NCBI RefSeq assembly: GCF_025717605.1
Contig: NZ_JAJIRQ010000001.1
Location: 647,716 to 711,715, forward strand
Direction of reading: 5' to 3'
Length of the DNA: 64,000 nucleotides
Source of the DNA: Paucibacter sp. TC2R-5
Lineage (GTDB): Bacteria > Pseudomonadota > Gammaproteobacteria > Burkholderiales > Burkholderiaceae_C
The translations under genes were made by a program, and so were the position numbers. This document shows, piece after piece, positions 36,803 through 45,436 of this stretch. The notes under the pieces are model-generated. The model saw only the letters and a program-made list of their open reading frames with translations. It searched no databases and was not told the DNA's origin. Numbering within the stretch: the first letter of the stretch is position 1; every line of letters starts with the position of its first letter.

Positions 36803-39622
36803 ATGTTTCATCTGCAATCTCTGGAACTGCTGCACTGGGACTATTGCCAGCGCGTCACCATGCCGCTGGACGGCGCCATCATCACCATCGCCGGGCCCAA
36901 CGGCTCGGGCAAAACGACGCTGCTGGATGCGATGCGCACGCTGCTGGGCCTGGAGTGCTCGGGCGGGCGCACCTACAAGACCTATGCTCGCCACGCCAAC
37001 GCCGAAACCGCCTGGCTGCGGGCCTTGGTGGACAACCGCCCGCGCGGCCGCCAGAACAGCTCGCGTCCCTTTGCCAGCTCGCTGATCTATTCGGACCAGG
37101 TCACGCTCGCCTGCCGCATTGAGCGCCATGGCGGCGACTGGCAACGCCGCTACATGATGAGTGAGGGCGTGCAGACGGTAGAGCAATTGTCCGAGCATGG
37201 CGAGAAGGATTGGATGGGTATCGAGGCCTGGCGCCGCCGCCTGGAGGCTGCCGGTCTGACACGCGCGATCGGCCGCGTGCTCGCGCTGGAGCAGGGCCAG
37301 ACCGACCGCCTGTGTGAGCTCAGCCCCAAGGAATTGCTGCGCCTGGTGTTCGAGGTGTTTGGTGACCAGGAAGTGCTGGACCGCTATGACCAGGCGCGCA
37401 GCCATCAGCAGCATTTGCTCAAGGAAGTGGAGCAGGCAGGCCACGAACTCTCGCACACCCAGGCGCAGCTGTCCGATCTGGCCAACCGCGTCACCAGCTA
37501 TCAGCAGTACCAGCTGCGCCTGCGCGAGCGCGAGCGCATTGCCTCGGAAGTGTTGCCGGTTTTGCAATGGAGTGAGGCCAGAGCGCGTACCGCGCAAGGC
37601 CTGCGTGACTTGCACCGGCAGCGCCTGTTTGCTGGCGCCGACGCGCGCGCGCAGACGGCCAAGCGCGCGGAGCTGCATGCTTTGTTTGAGTCATCGCAAA
37701 AGGCCAAGCAGCGTCTGACCGAGCTGGAGCAAGAGCGGCGCCACAACCGCAGCAGCTTTGACGCTGCCCGTGAGGCCGAGCGGCCGATGGAACTCTTGGC
37801 CAAGCGCGAGGAGGAGTTGAAGGTTTTGGCCGCCGTCGAGACCGACGCCCAAGAGTTGGCGCAGCGGGTCGAGGACCTGAGCGGCCGCCAGCATAGCTTG
37901 CGCGAGAGCTTTACCCGCGCCAATGACCAGAGCAAGAAAGCGCAGGCAGCACTCGAAGGTCTCAGCGGCCAGCGCCTGCCACCGCCACCGGTTGAAGTGA
38001 CGCGCTTCAGGCGGGCGCTCGATGATGCCGGTATTCATCACCATGTCTTGGCCGATTGCATCGACATTGCCGATGAGGCCTGGCGCGCCGCAGCGGAAGG
38101 CTTGCTGCGCCCGTCCCGTTGGGTGGTGGTGTTAGCCCGCCCAGGTGACGAGGCTCATGCTTTTGCGCTGGCCTCGCGTGAGCGATATCGGCACTATGTG
38201 GTGGCCGAGGGCGAGAGCGCGCCGGCCACCGCCCCCCCGGACTCGGTGCTGGCTGCGTTGAAGATCAATGCCAAGCTGCCTGGCTGGCTCTTGCGCCAGT
38301 TGGGTGGCATTCGGCGCGTCAAGGATACCGAGGCCGGCGCCAAGACTGGCGGGGAGTGGATCACGCCGGATGCCTATTACCGCGATGCCCGCGGTGGCCG
38401 CAGCCTCTGGGTTGAGCCGCGTGACTTTCAGTTCGGTGTGTCTGCGCTGGAAAGTCGGCGCAAGGCGCTGGAGAGCGAGCTGGCTCGCTATGACGCTGAA
38501 CTGAGCCGCTTGGCCAAGGAGCAGGCGGAAGTCGAGCGCCAGTTTAAAGATGCGCAACGCGCCGCGCAGGGCCATAAGGCGGCCAAGGAATTGGGCGATA
38601 GGGCGGATGAGTTCGCGGCGGCGCGCAGCCGCTTGCCGGCCTTGCGTCAAGCTCGCGCCGAAGCCTCAAGCCGTATGACGGCGCTGGAGGCCGAGCACGA
38701 CCGGGCGCTGACCGCGCAAAGCCGCAGCGAGCGGGATTACGAAGCGGCGCAGCTCAGCCTGAAGGCCAGTGAAGAAAATGTGGGCCGGGCCGAGCGCGAG
38801 CACAACACCCGCCTGCAAGACCTTAAGGCACAGGCCAAGGCCTCTCGCGAGGCGCGCGCGCGCTTTCCCGCCGCTTGGATTCAAGCGGCTACGCTGCAGG
38901 CCTTGCGTGATGAATTCGAGAATGCCAAGCAGGCCGAGATAGCCGGCCGGCATGTGCAGGCGGAGTTGGAACGCGGCGTCTGGGAAACCGACCCTCAGGT
39001 GCAAGAGCGTCACCATCGCATGAGTGTGGCGGTGCTGGAGCAAACTACCCAGCTTGATGACAGGCGCGCCAGCAACGAGATGGCCCGCATCGCTGCCTTC
39101 AATGCGCGTGAACGCTATATCGATGTGCTGCGTGCTACGGTGCGGCGTTACAAGAAGAATGTGCAGGAGCTGGGCGAGTTGGCCGGCGTCATCGCCGTGG
39201 CCGAGCTGCCGCATCTGGACAACGACGATATGGTGTTGGCGCAGGCCGGCCTGCAAGTCAAGTTCAACTTCGACGGCAAGGGTGAGGTGGGCTTGAATGA
39301 CGGCGAGGCTTCGGGCGGTCAGCAAGTTTTGAAGAGCCTGATTTTGCTGGTTGGCTTGATGAAAGACGACGACTCGCCCGGCGGCTTCGTTTTCATCGAC
39401 GAGCCCTTTGCCCACCTGGACGTGCGCAATATTCAGCTGGTCGGGCACTTCTTGCGTTCGACCCGTGCGCAGTATTTGCTGACCACGCCGATCACCCACA
39501 ACGTTGAGGTCTTCGAGCCCAGCGAGATCACGCTGGTGACCAGCAAGAAGGGCAGGGGCGAGCGTTGGGCGCCACCGATCGCGGTGCTGGCGCGCCGGCC
39601 TGAGAAATCGATTTACGACTGA
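36803..39622 (+). CDS. SMC-like ATPase of the MksB/JetC type
   Basis: 939 residues. N-terminal head: IAGPNGSGKTTLLDAM (Walker A, about residues 29-44). Residues about 205-390 and 555-775 are coiled-coil arms (Glu/Arg/Ala-rich heptads). Between them, about 395-550, is a hinge-like globular part (DAGIHHHVLADCIDIADEAWRAAAEG, VLAALKINAKLPGWLLRQLGG). C-terminal head: signature EASGGQQVL (about 835), Walker B GFVFIDEPFAHLD (about 860) and the switch-His-like LLTTPITHN. Much shorter than MukB, near MksB/JetC in size. Third gene of a coupled trio and followed after 19 bases by a WYL-type regulator, not by the JetD/MksG nuclease. Confidence 0.87.
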   Translation: MFHLQSLELLHWDYCQRVTMPLDGAIITIAGPNGSGKTTLLDAMRTLLGLECSGGRTYKTYARHANAETAWLRALVDNRPRGRQNSSRPFASSLIYSDQVTLACRIERHGGDWQRRYMMSEGVQTVEQLSEHGEKDWMGIEAWRRRLEAAGLTRAIGRVLALEQGQTDRLCELSPKELLRLVFEVFGDQEVLDRYDQARSHQQHLLKEVEQAGHELSHTQAQLSDLANRVTSYQQYQLRLRERERIASEVLPVLQWSEARARTAQGLRDLHRQRLFAGADARAQTAKRAELHALFESSQKAKQRLTELEQERRHNRSSFDAAREAERPMELLAKREEELKVLAAVETDAQELAQRVEDLSGRQHSLRESFTRANDQSKKAQAALEGLSGQRLPPPPVEVTRFRRALDDAGIHHHVLADCIDIADEAWRAAAEGLLRPSRWVVVLARPGDEAHAFALASRERYRHYVVAEGESAPATAPPDSVLAALKINAKLPGWLLRQLGGIRRVKDTEAGAKTGGEWITPDAYYRDARGGRSLWVEPRDFQFGVSALESRRKALESELARYDAELSRLAKEQAEVERQFKDAQRAAQGHKAAKELGDRADEFAAARSRLPALRQARAEASSRMTALEAEHDRALTAQSRSERDYEAAQLSLKASEENVGRAEREHNTRLQDLKAQAKASREARARFPAAWIQAATLQALRDEFENAKQAEIAGRHVQAELERGVWETDPQVQERHHRMSVAVLEQTTQLDDRRASNEMARIAAFNARERYIDVLRATVRRYKKNVQELGELAGVIAVAELPHLDNDDMVLAQAGLQVKFNFDGKGEVGLNDGEASGGQQVLKSLILLVGLMKDDDSPGGFVFIDEPFAHLDVRNIQLVGHFLRSTRAQYLLTTPITHNVEVFEPSEITLVTSKKGRGERWAPPIAVLARRPEKSIYD

Positions 39623-39641
39623 AAGACTGCGAGCAAACTGC

Positions 39642-40334
39642 ATGTCGCGCGCTGCCCGCTTGCTGGAACTCTTGCAACTGCTGCGCCGTCATCGTCATCC
39701 GATTCAGGGGGCGGCGCTGGCGCAGCAAATGGACGTTAGCCTGCGCACCCTCTATCGCGACATTGCCACCTTGCAAGCGCAAGGCGCACAGATCGAAGGC
39801 GAGGCGGGCGTTGGTTATGTCTTGAAGCCCGGCTTCACGCTGCCGCCCTTGATGTTCAAGGCGGATGAGTTGGAGGCGCTGGTGCTGGGCTCGCGCTGGG
39901 TTGCCGGGCGCAGCGACGACGCCCAATTGGCCGACGCCGCACGCAGCGCACTGGCGAAGATTTCGGCGGTCTTGCCGGCCGAGTTGCGCCACGAGTTGGA
40001 CAGCTCTGCCTTGCTGGTGGGGCCCGGTGAGTCGCTGTCAGGGCCTGAGCAGTTGATGGCTCGTTTGCGGTCGGCGATGCGCAATGAGCTCAAGCTGACG
40101 CTGCAATATCGAGACCTGAAGGGTCAAGCCAGCGAACGAGTGGTTTGGCCATTTGCTTTGGGTTTTTTTGATTCGGCGCGTGTCTTGGTGGCTTGGTGCG
40201 AAATGCGCCAGGCCATCCGTAACTTCAGGGTTGATCGGATCGGCAATATGACGGTGTCTTCGATCCGCTACCCACGCTCGCGGCAGGCCCTATTGGCCGA
40301 GTGGCGGGCGCTTGAAGGAATGGCGCCGCAATAG
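39642..40334 (+). CDS. YafY-family transcriptional regulator (HTH_11 and WYL domains)
   Basis: 230 residues. N-terminal winged helix: RAARLLELLQLLRRHRHPI, then LAQQMDVSLRTLYRDIATLQAQGA. WYL domain about residues 135-200: LKLTLQYRDLKGQASERVVWP, ALGFFDSARVLVAWCEMRQAIRNFRVDRIGNM, in which the Trp-Tyr-Leu triplet itself is replaced by VLVAW, as in other YafY proteins. WYL proteins bind nucleotides or nucleic acids and regulate many anti-phage loci; YafY members also often control a neighbouring VOC gene. Both situations occur here: it lies 19 bases after the SMC gene and 80 bases before a VOC gene. Target undecided. Confidence 0.9.
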   Translation: MSRAARLLELLQLLRRHRHPIQGAALAQQMDVSLRTLYRDIATLQAQGAQIEGEAGVGYVLKPGFTLPPLMFKADELEALVLGSRWVAGRSDDAQLADAARSALAKISAVLPAELRHELDSSALLVGPGESLSGPEQLMARLRSAMRNELKLTLQYRDLKGQASERVVWPFALGFFDSARVLVAWCEMRQAIRNFRVDRIGNMTVSSIRYPRSRQALLAEWRALEGMAPQ

Positions 40335-40342
40335 CTTGCTGC

Positions 40343-40357
40343 TGTCAGAAATTGACA
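40343..40357. promoter_or_regulatory. Inverted repeat overlapping a -35-like TTGACA, possible YafY operator
   Basis: TGTCA-GAAAT-TGACA is a perfect 5-5-5 inverted repeat 9 bases after the regulator stop and 58 bases before the VOC start. Its right arm forms TTGACA, a consensus -35. No good -10 stands at 17 bases, so promoter function is uncertain; the repeat is the most likely binding site for the upstream regulator. Confidence 0.35.
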
Positions 40358-40414
40358 CTGCCGATTTTTACGATGAACGCTTGTTATCAACCAGACAGCA
40401 CAAAGTTCATCACC

Positions 40415-40789
40415 ATGACGCAGCCCAATTTCATTCTTTTCTATGTCAGTAGCCCACTCGAGAGCGCAGCCTTTTATGCCCGGCTGCTTGGCCGCGAGCC
40501 TATCGAGGCTTCGCCCACTTTTGCGCTGTTCGCGCTGGACGCCGGGTTGATGCTGGGCTTGTGGGCGCGCCATACCGTGGAGCCTTTGGTCGAGCCCGGC
40601 ACCGCAGCGGCCACCAGCGAGTTGGCCTTTGCCCTGCCTGATCGGCCAGCCCTTGACGGCTTGCATGGCGCGTGGATTGCACTCGGCTTGCCCATCATTC
40701 AATCGCCGACGTCCATGGACTTCGGCTACACCTTCACGGCTCTTGATCCAGACGGTCACCGACTGCGCGCCTTCGCGCCCCATCTGTAA
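40415..40789 (+). CDS. VOC family protein (glyoxalase/bleomycin-resistance fold)
   Basis: 124 residues. Starts [29 protein letters not shown], the standard beta-alpha start of a vicinal-oxygen-chelate module, and ends [18 protein letters not shown] with the metal-ligand-like DPDGH motif. One module of two repeats; works as dimer. YafY-type regulators commonly precede VOC genes. ATG 40415 is chosen over upstream frame extension because it gives the canonical start. Substrate unknown; possible roles are antibiotic sequestration or small-molecule dioxygenase. The stop shares one base with an ATG for the EVE gene (TAATG). Confidence 0.86.
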   Translation: MTQPNFILFYVSSPLESAAFYARLLGREPIEASPTFALFALDAGLMLGLWARHTVEPLVEPGTAAATSELAFALPDRPALDGLHGAWIALGLPIIQSPTSMDFGYTFTALDPDGHRLRAFAPHL

Positions 40790-40851
40790 TGTTGGCGCTA
40801 AACACCAGCCTGCCTGGCTTTGAGTCGCTGGCAGCGCTTCCAAGAAGACCC

Positions 40852-41265
40852 GTGAAGAATTGGATCGCGGTTGCCAGTGCCGAGCATGTACGGCGCGGGC
40901 GCGCAGAGGGCTTTATGCAGGTCTGCCATGGCAAGGGCGCACCGCTCAAGCGCTTGCGGCCTGGTGACCGTGTGGTCTATTACTCACCCAGCGCCGAGTT
41001 TGGAGGCAAAGACAGGCTGCAGGCCTTTACCGCCCTGGGTGAAGTTGCGGGCGGCTCACCTTATGCTTTTGATATGGGCGCAGGCTTCGTGCCGTTTCGG
41101 CGTGAAGTGGCGTGGCGGCCTAGTCGGGACTTGCCGATACAGCCCTTGCTGGAGCGGCTGGAGTTTTCGCGTGGGCAGAAAAATTGGGGCTACCGGCTGC
41201 GTTTCGGCTTGCTCGAAGTCGCCGCGCACGATATGGATTTGATCGCCGCTGAAATGTTGCTGTAG
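40852..41265 (+). CDS. EVE-domain protein (UPF0310-like)
   Basis: 137 residues from GTG 40852, where the family's usual start ([16 protein letters not shown]) begins and CAAGAAGA serves as ribosome site; an in-frame ATG at 40789, sharing one base with the VOC stop, would add 21 residues. EVE is a PUA-like fold with an aromatic cage for modified bases; here [23 protein letters not shown] and [30 protein letters not shown] are family-typical. EVE proteins are often found next to restriction or defence genes, consistent with but not proving a link to the SMC operon upstream. Confidence 0.88.
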   Translation: MKNWIAVASAEHVRRGRAEGFMQVCHGKGAPLKRLRPGDRVVYYSPSAEFGGKDRLQAFTALGEVAGGSPYAFDMGAGFVPFRREVAWRPSRDLPIQPLLERLEFSRGQKNWGYRLRFGLLEVAAHDMDLIAAEMLL

Positions 41266-41323
41266 CTGTCATGGGCACTTGTCCGGCGTCGCCGCAAGCC
41301 CCGCTGCTTTGAGCGAAGAATAT

Positions 41324-42439
41324 TCAAGCCAGAGTCATCAGCGCATCAGCAGGGAGCCGTTCGAGTTGGCCGTGATCACCGAGCACCGCGTGAATGCAGT
41401 AGCCGCGCTCGGCGGTGTCGCGGCGAATCGGATGGGCAAGGCTTGTGCCGAAAGGGGAGCTCAGCGCAGCCACGATGGGCGTCATCACGCTGGCACCGCG
41501 CTTGACCACGACCCCGGTTTCCCCCGAGGCCAGCCGCACAAAGCAGCCGGGTGGGTAGAGGCCAAACTCCTTCACCAGTGCGGCGGTCATGGGGTGGCTG
41601 CCGTCTTGCATAAACATCATGCGGCCGGCTCTGTCGGCGGCCATGGCGGCGCGGCCGTGGCGGGGGTTGAGCATGGCGGTATAGGTGTCGGCCCGCTGCA
41701 CCAGCGTGGCCAAATCCCCCGGCTCCCGGCAGCCTTTGGGGTAGCCGGTGCCGTCCGGAGTCTCATGGTGGCGGGCCACCGCCAGCAGCCATTCGCTGTC
41801 GGTGATGCCAGCCAGGACCAATATCTGTTCGCTGCGTTCGGGATGGCTGAGGACCGCCGCGCGTTGCGCAGGGGTGATCGGCGTGGTCTGCTCCGCCATC
41901 TGTCCTTGCAGTTCCAGAATGGAGATATCCATGGTCAGCGCGACCTTGAACACTTTGTGTGCCTCGCTGTCCGACCAGCCCAATCGCTGTGCCACCAAGA
42001 AACTGGTGATCGCGCAGTGCAGGGCGTGCCTAACGCCGTATTGCACTGAAGCTTTGTCCGAGGCTTTGATGATCTGGAAGATGGCTAAATCTCTGTCCCG
42101 CTCGATCAAGCTCAGCACCGCCGGCGTCACATCATCGAGCGCTTGGGCAAAACCTGGTCGGCTCGAGGCGCTCAGCGCAGCGCCGAGTTCTTGCAGGCTT
42201 TGGCGCCAGATGGCCGGCAGTTGCTCGGGGCTGGCCAGGCGGATCAGCTCGCAAGGACTCTGCAAATCAGCGAGATCAACCAAGGCGCCGCGTTGCAGCA
42301 GCGCGTCCAGTTCGGCTTGGCTGCTGAGGACTTGGCCACGCGCCAGCAGCAGGGTGGCATCCTGCTTATAGACATTGAAGGGCAAGCCTAGCCCGACCGA
42401 AATTCGGTGTTTGACTGCGGAAAGCAAGGAATACGGCAT
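41324..42439 (-). CDS. HD-GYP-like protein with a broken HD motif
   Basis: 371 residues. The N-terminal ~120 residues are uncharacterised. The C-terminal domain follows the HD-GYP pattern: HALHCAITSFLVAQRLGWS, then VLSHPERSEQIL, then ARHHETPDGTGYPKG and LVQRADTYTAML. The central His-Asp doublet is replaced by Met-Asp (ALTMDISILEL), which removes a metal ligand required for c-di-GMP hydrolysis, whereas the GYP motif is intact. So it probably binds rather than cleaves, or acts by protein contact. ATG 42439 is preferred, with GGTGGAAAA upstream; TTG 42481 would add 14 residues. It is divergent from the TPR gene. Confidence 0.78.
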   Translation of the reverse strand: MPYSLLSAVKHRISVGLGLPFNVYKQDATLLLARGQVLSSQAELDALLQRGALVDLADLQSPCELIRLASPEQLPAIWRQSLQELGAALSASSRPGFAQALDDVTPAVLSLIERDRDLAIFQIIKASDKASVQYGVRHALHCAITSFLVAQRLGWSDSEAHKVFKVALTMDISILELQGQMAEQTTPITPAQRAAVLSHPERSEQILVLAGITDSEWLLAVARHHETPDGTGYPKGCREPGDLATLVQRADTYTAMLNPRHGRAAMAADRAGRMMFMQDGSHPMTAALVKEFGLYPPGCFVRLASGETGVVVKRGASVMTPIVAALSSPFGTSLAHPIRRDTAERGYCIHAVLGDHGQLERLPADALMTLA

Positions 42440-42566
42440 TCGCTTTTCCACCAGGCTGAATGATTTCGGACTCAAAAACAACGCAAAAGCGCTGTCTGCG
42501 GCTGCTTCCGAATCTTATATCGCAAGCCTTGTATATTAGGGGAAGTACTTTAATAAATGGCACGCC

Positions 42567-43742
42567 ATGCCCCCGCCCAAGCGCCGAGAGCCAGAAGTCA
42601 AAGTAAAAGCCACATGCGATGACCTGCTTAGACAGGCGCAACAGGTTTTGGACGGCGAGCGCCCGCTCGCGGCTGCGGCACTCGCTTTGCTGGCGGAGCA
42701 GAGTTGCGCTGGCGCGGGGCCCCAGCCCTGTGCGGCGGCGGCAGCGCGCCTACAGGCCGAGGCCCACTGGGCCAATGGGGCGTTTGACCAAACTTTCAAC
42801 TGCGCAATCCGGGCGGCCGAACATTACGCTGCATTGAATCAAGCCACGGGCCAGGTCGCCATGCTCAATCAGGCTGCGCTGGCGGCCTGCGCGGCGGGCT
42901 TGGCCGAAGAGGCTTTGCCGCTGGCCTTGCGTGCGCTCGAATTGGCCAGCCAGGCCGCGCCGCTGGAAAGCCTAGCCAGTGCTCTATCTACTTTTGCCCA
43001 TGTGCAGGCCAATTTGGGCGAGTTCGAGACTGCGGAGCAGGTCCATCAGCAGGCTTTGCTCAAGGCGCAAGAATCAGGCAATGGGCCGGCGCTGGTGCGC
43101 TGCTTTGCCAATGCCTTGATGGCCGGGGTGCTGGCATTTGACGAGTTACTCGCCGGCGGCAAGACGCTGTTGGCGCAGGCCAGTTCGATGCGCTTGCTGC
43201 CGCTGGCGCAGCAAGCCAACAGCCTGCTGGATATGAGCTTTATGTCGGATGCGCAGCGCGCGATATTGCGGCTCAATGTCGGCCATGCGCTGATGAATGC
43301 GCAGCGCTTTGAAGAGGCCGGCCGTTTGTTTCATGACAGTCTGCAGCTCTTGGCCGATTCAAGCTCGGAGGTGCTGCATTACTCGGCCGCCCACGCGCTG
43401 TGCGAGTTGGATCTGCGCTGCGGCCACTTGGCGTCGGCGCAGCAGCGCTTGCAAGAAATGCTGTCGATGCGCTCGGTGTCCCTGAATCCGCTGCAGCGCG
43501 AAGATTTTTTGCGCACAGCGATGGCTCTTTGCCAAGCCTTGAAAGAGCAGGAGCAGTCGCTCAAATACGGTGTTAGGCTGAGTCAAGTGCTGGCCGAGCA
43601 GGCCCAAAAGCGCCAGCGCGCCGCGCTGCAAATACGCGCGGTGCGGGCGTCGAGTCAGGTTTTGTTGGCGGCGGCTTCGGAGGCTGCGGGATCGGACTCA
43701 AGGAGACCCGAGCCCGACAATCCTGAGTTGGCGCCGCGGTAG
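42567..43742 (+). CDS. TPR-repeat protein of unknown function
   Basis: 391 residues, almost entirely Ala/Leu/Gln-rich helical pairs of about 34 residues that fit tetratricopeptide repeats; examples are LLRQAQQVLDGERPLAAAALALL and LNVGHALMNAQRFEEAGRLFHDSLQLL. There is no signal peptide, membrane helix or catalytic domain, so it is a cytoplasmic scaffold. Similar TPR arrays precede GGDEF domains in other proteins, but none follows here, and the end is natural (PEPDNPELAPR). It is divergent from the HD-GYP-like gene (127 bases between starts) and may share regulation with it. Partner unknown. Confidence 0.78.
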   Translation: MPPPKRREPEVKVKATCDDLLRQAQQVLDGERPLAAAALALLAEQSCAGAGPQPCAAAAARLQAEAHWANGAFDQTFNCAIRAAEHYAALNQATGQVAMLNQAALAACAAGLAEEALPLALRALELASQAAPLESLASALSTFAHVQANLGEFETAEQVHQQALLKAQESGNGPALVRCFANALMAGVLAFDELLAGGKTLLAQASSMRLLPLAQQANSLLDMSFMSDAQRAILRLNVGHALMNAQRFEEAGRLFHDSLQLLADSSSEVLHYSAAHALCELDLRCGHLASAQQRLQEMLSMRSVSLNPLQREDFLRTAMALCQALKEQEQSLKYGVRLSQVLAEQAQKRQRAALQIRAVRASSQVLLAAASEAAGSDSRRPEPDNPELAPR

Positions 43743-43766
43743 CGCTGACGCCAACTCAATCTGCGC

Positions 43767-45308
43767 TTAGACCGACTGCAGCGGGATCACCGAGGTCTGA
43801 CCCGAGGCAATGCGCTGCTGCCACTCGGCCGGGCCGGTGATATGGGCGCTGGTGCCGCCGGCGTCCACCGCCACGGTCACTGGCATATCGACGACGTCGA
43901 ATTCGTAGATCGCCTCCATGCCCAGGTCGGCAAAGCCAACCACCGGTGCTGCCTTGATCGCCTTGGACACCAGGTAGGCGGCGCCGCCGACGGCCATCAG
44001 ATAGGCCGAGCCGTTGTCCTTGATCGCTTCGATCGCGACCGGCCCGCGCTCGGCCTTGCCGACCATCGCAATCAGACCGGTTTGCTCCAGCATCATGCGG
44101 GTGAAGCCGTCCATGCGGGTGGCGGTGGTCGGACCGGCTGGCCCCATCACCTCCTCGCGCACCGGGTCCACCGGGCCGACGTAATAAATCACCCGGTTGG
44201 TGAAGTCCACCGGCAGCTTCTCGCCCTTGGCCAACATATCGGCAATCCGCTTGTGGGCGGCGTCACGGCCGGTCAGCATCTTGCCGTTCAGCAAGAGCGT
44301 GTCGCCCGGCTTCCAGCTCGCCACCTCGGCCTTGGTCAAGGTGTTCAGATCGACGCGCTTGCTCTTGTTGTAGTCGGGCGCCCAATGCACATCGGGCCAG
44401 AGGTCCAGGCTCGGGGCCTCCAGGAAGCTAGGTCCCGAGCCGTCCAGCACGAAATGCGCGTGGCGCGTGGCGGCGCAGTTAGGGATCATCGCCACGGGCT
44501 TGGAGGCGGCATGCGTCGGGTAGGTCTTGATCTTGATGTCCAAGACCGTGGTCAGGCCGCCCAGACCTTGCGCGCCTATGCCCAGCGCATTGACCTTCTC
44601 ATACAGCTCGATGCGCAGCTCTTCGAGTTTGTTCTGCGGGCCACGCGCCAGCAGTTCATACATGTCGATGTCTTCCATCAAGGCCTCTTTGGCCATCAGC
44701 ATCGCTTTTTCGGCCGTGCCGCCGACGCCCAGACCCAGCATGCCGGGCGGGCACCAGCCCGCACCCATCAGCGGCACGGTCTTGAGCACCCAGTCGACGA
44801 TGGAGTCGTTCGGATTCATCATCACGAACTTGCTCTTGTTCTCCGAGCCGCCGCCCTTGGCCGCGACCATCACGTCGACGGTGTTGCCGGGCACGATTTG
44901 CACGCTGATGACCGCCGGCGTGTTGTCCTTGGTGTTCTTGCGCTCGAAGATCGGGTCGTTCAAGACCGAGGCGCGCAGCTTGTTGTCTGCGAAGTTATAG
45001 GCCTGGCGCACGCCTTGGTTGACCGCGTCCTCGAGCGAGCCGGGGAAGCCTTCCCAGCGCACATTCATGCCGACCTTCAGGAACACATTGACGATGCCGG
45101 TGTCCTGGCAAATCGGGCGGCGGCCCTCGGCGCACATTTTCGAGTTGGTGAGGATCTGCGCGATCGCGTCCTTGGCGGCGGCCGACTGCTCGCGCTCGTA
45201 AGCGCGCGCCAGATGGGCGATGTAATCGGCCGGGTGGTAGTAGCTGATGTATTGCAGCGCGCCGGCGACGCTTTCAACGAAGTCGCTGTATTTGATCGAA
45301 GTAGACAT
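43767..45308 (-). CDS. Fumarate hydratase, class I (iron-sulfur)
   Basis: 513 residues; interconverts fumarate and malate in the TCA cycle. Iron-sulfur-dependent class I, with both domains fused. Cluster cysteines are likely those in RRPICQDTGIVN, GAGWCPPGMLGLG and IPNCAATRHAHF. The C-terminal swivel domain has LLLNGKMLTGRDAAHKR and GPTTATRMDGFTRMML. Oxygen-labile by family, unlike class II FumC. It is a single gene, convergent with the TPR gene and divergent from the Mrp operon (128 bases between starts). E. coli has several paralogues, so I do not assign A or B. Confidence 0.95.
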   Translation of the reverse strand: MSTSIKYSDFVESVAGALQYISYYHPADYIAHLARAYEREQSAAAKDAIAQILTNSKMCAEGRRPICQDTGIVNVFLKVGMNVRWEGFPGSLEDAVNQGVRQAYNFADNKLRASVLNDPIFERKNTKDNTPAVISVQIVPGNTVDVMVAAKGGGSENKSKFVMMNPNDSIVDWVLKTVPLMGAGWCPPGMLGLGVGGTAEKAMLMAKEALMEDIDMYELLARGPQNKLEELRIELYEKVNALGIGAQGLGGLTTVLDIKIKTYPTHAASKPVAMIPNCAATRHAHFVLDGSGPSFLEAPSLDLWPDVHWAPDYNKSKRVDLNTLTKAEVASWKPGDTLLLNGKMLTGRDAAHKRIADMLAKGEKLPVDFTNRVIYYVGPVDPVREEVMGPAGPTTATRMDGFTRMMLEQTGLIAMVGKAERGPVAIEAIKDNGSAYLMAVGGAAYLVSKAIKAAPVVGFADLGMEAIYEFDVVDMPVTVAVDAGGTSAHITGPAEWQQRIASGQTSVIPLQSV

Positions 45309-45436
45309 GGTGGGGCGGGGTCCAAGGAGGGATGAAACTGGCGTCAGTTTACTGAAACCGTCTTGCGGCCGGCTTTCAGCTCGGCTTATGGAGCTGGCTC
45401 CTACAATCGGCCGCCCTCAAAATCTTCTTTTGACCG

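Noticed and set aside
39642-40334. JetD/MksG nuclease as fourth gene of the SMC operon
   Set aside because: The sequence is a helix-turn-helix plus WYL-type regulator without TOPRIM acidic motifs.
43842-45335. 497-codon plus-strand open frame opposite fumarase
   Set aside because: Composed of His/Arg/Gly/Asp-rich shadow sequence of a strongly conserved gene.
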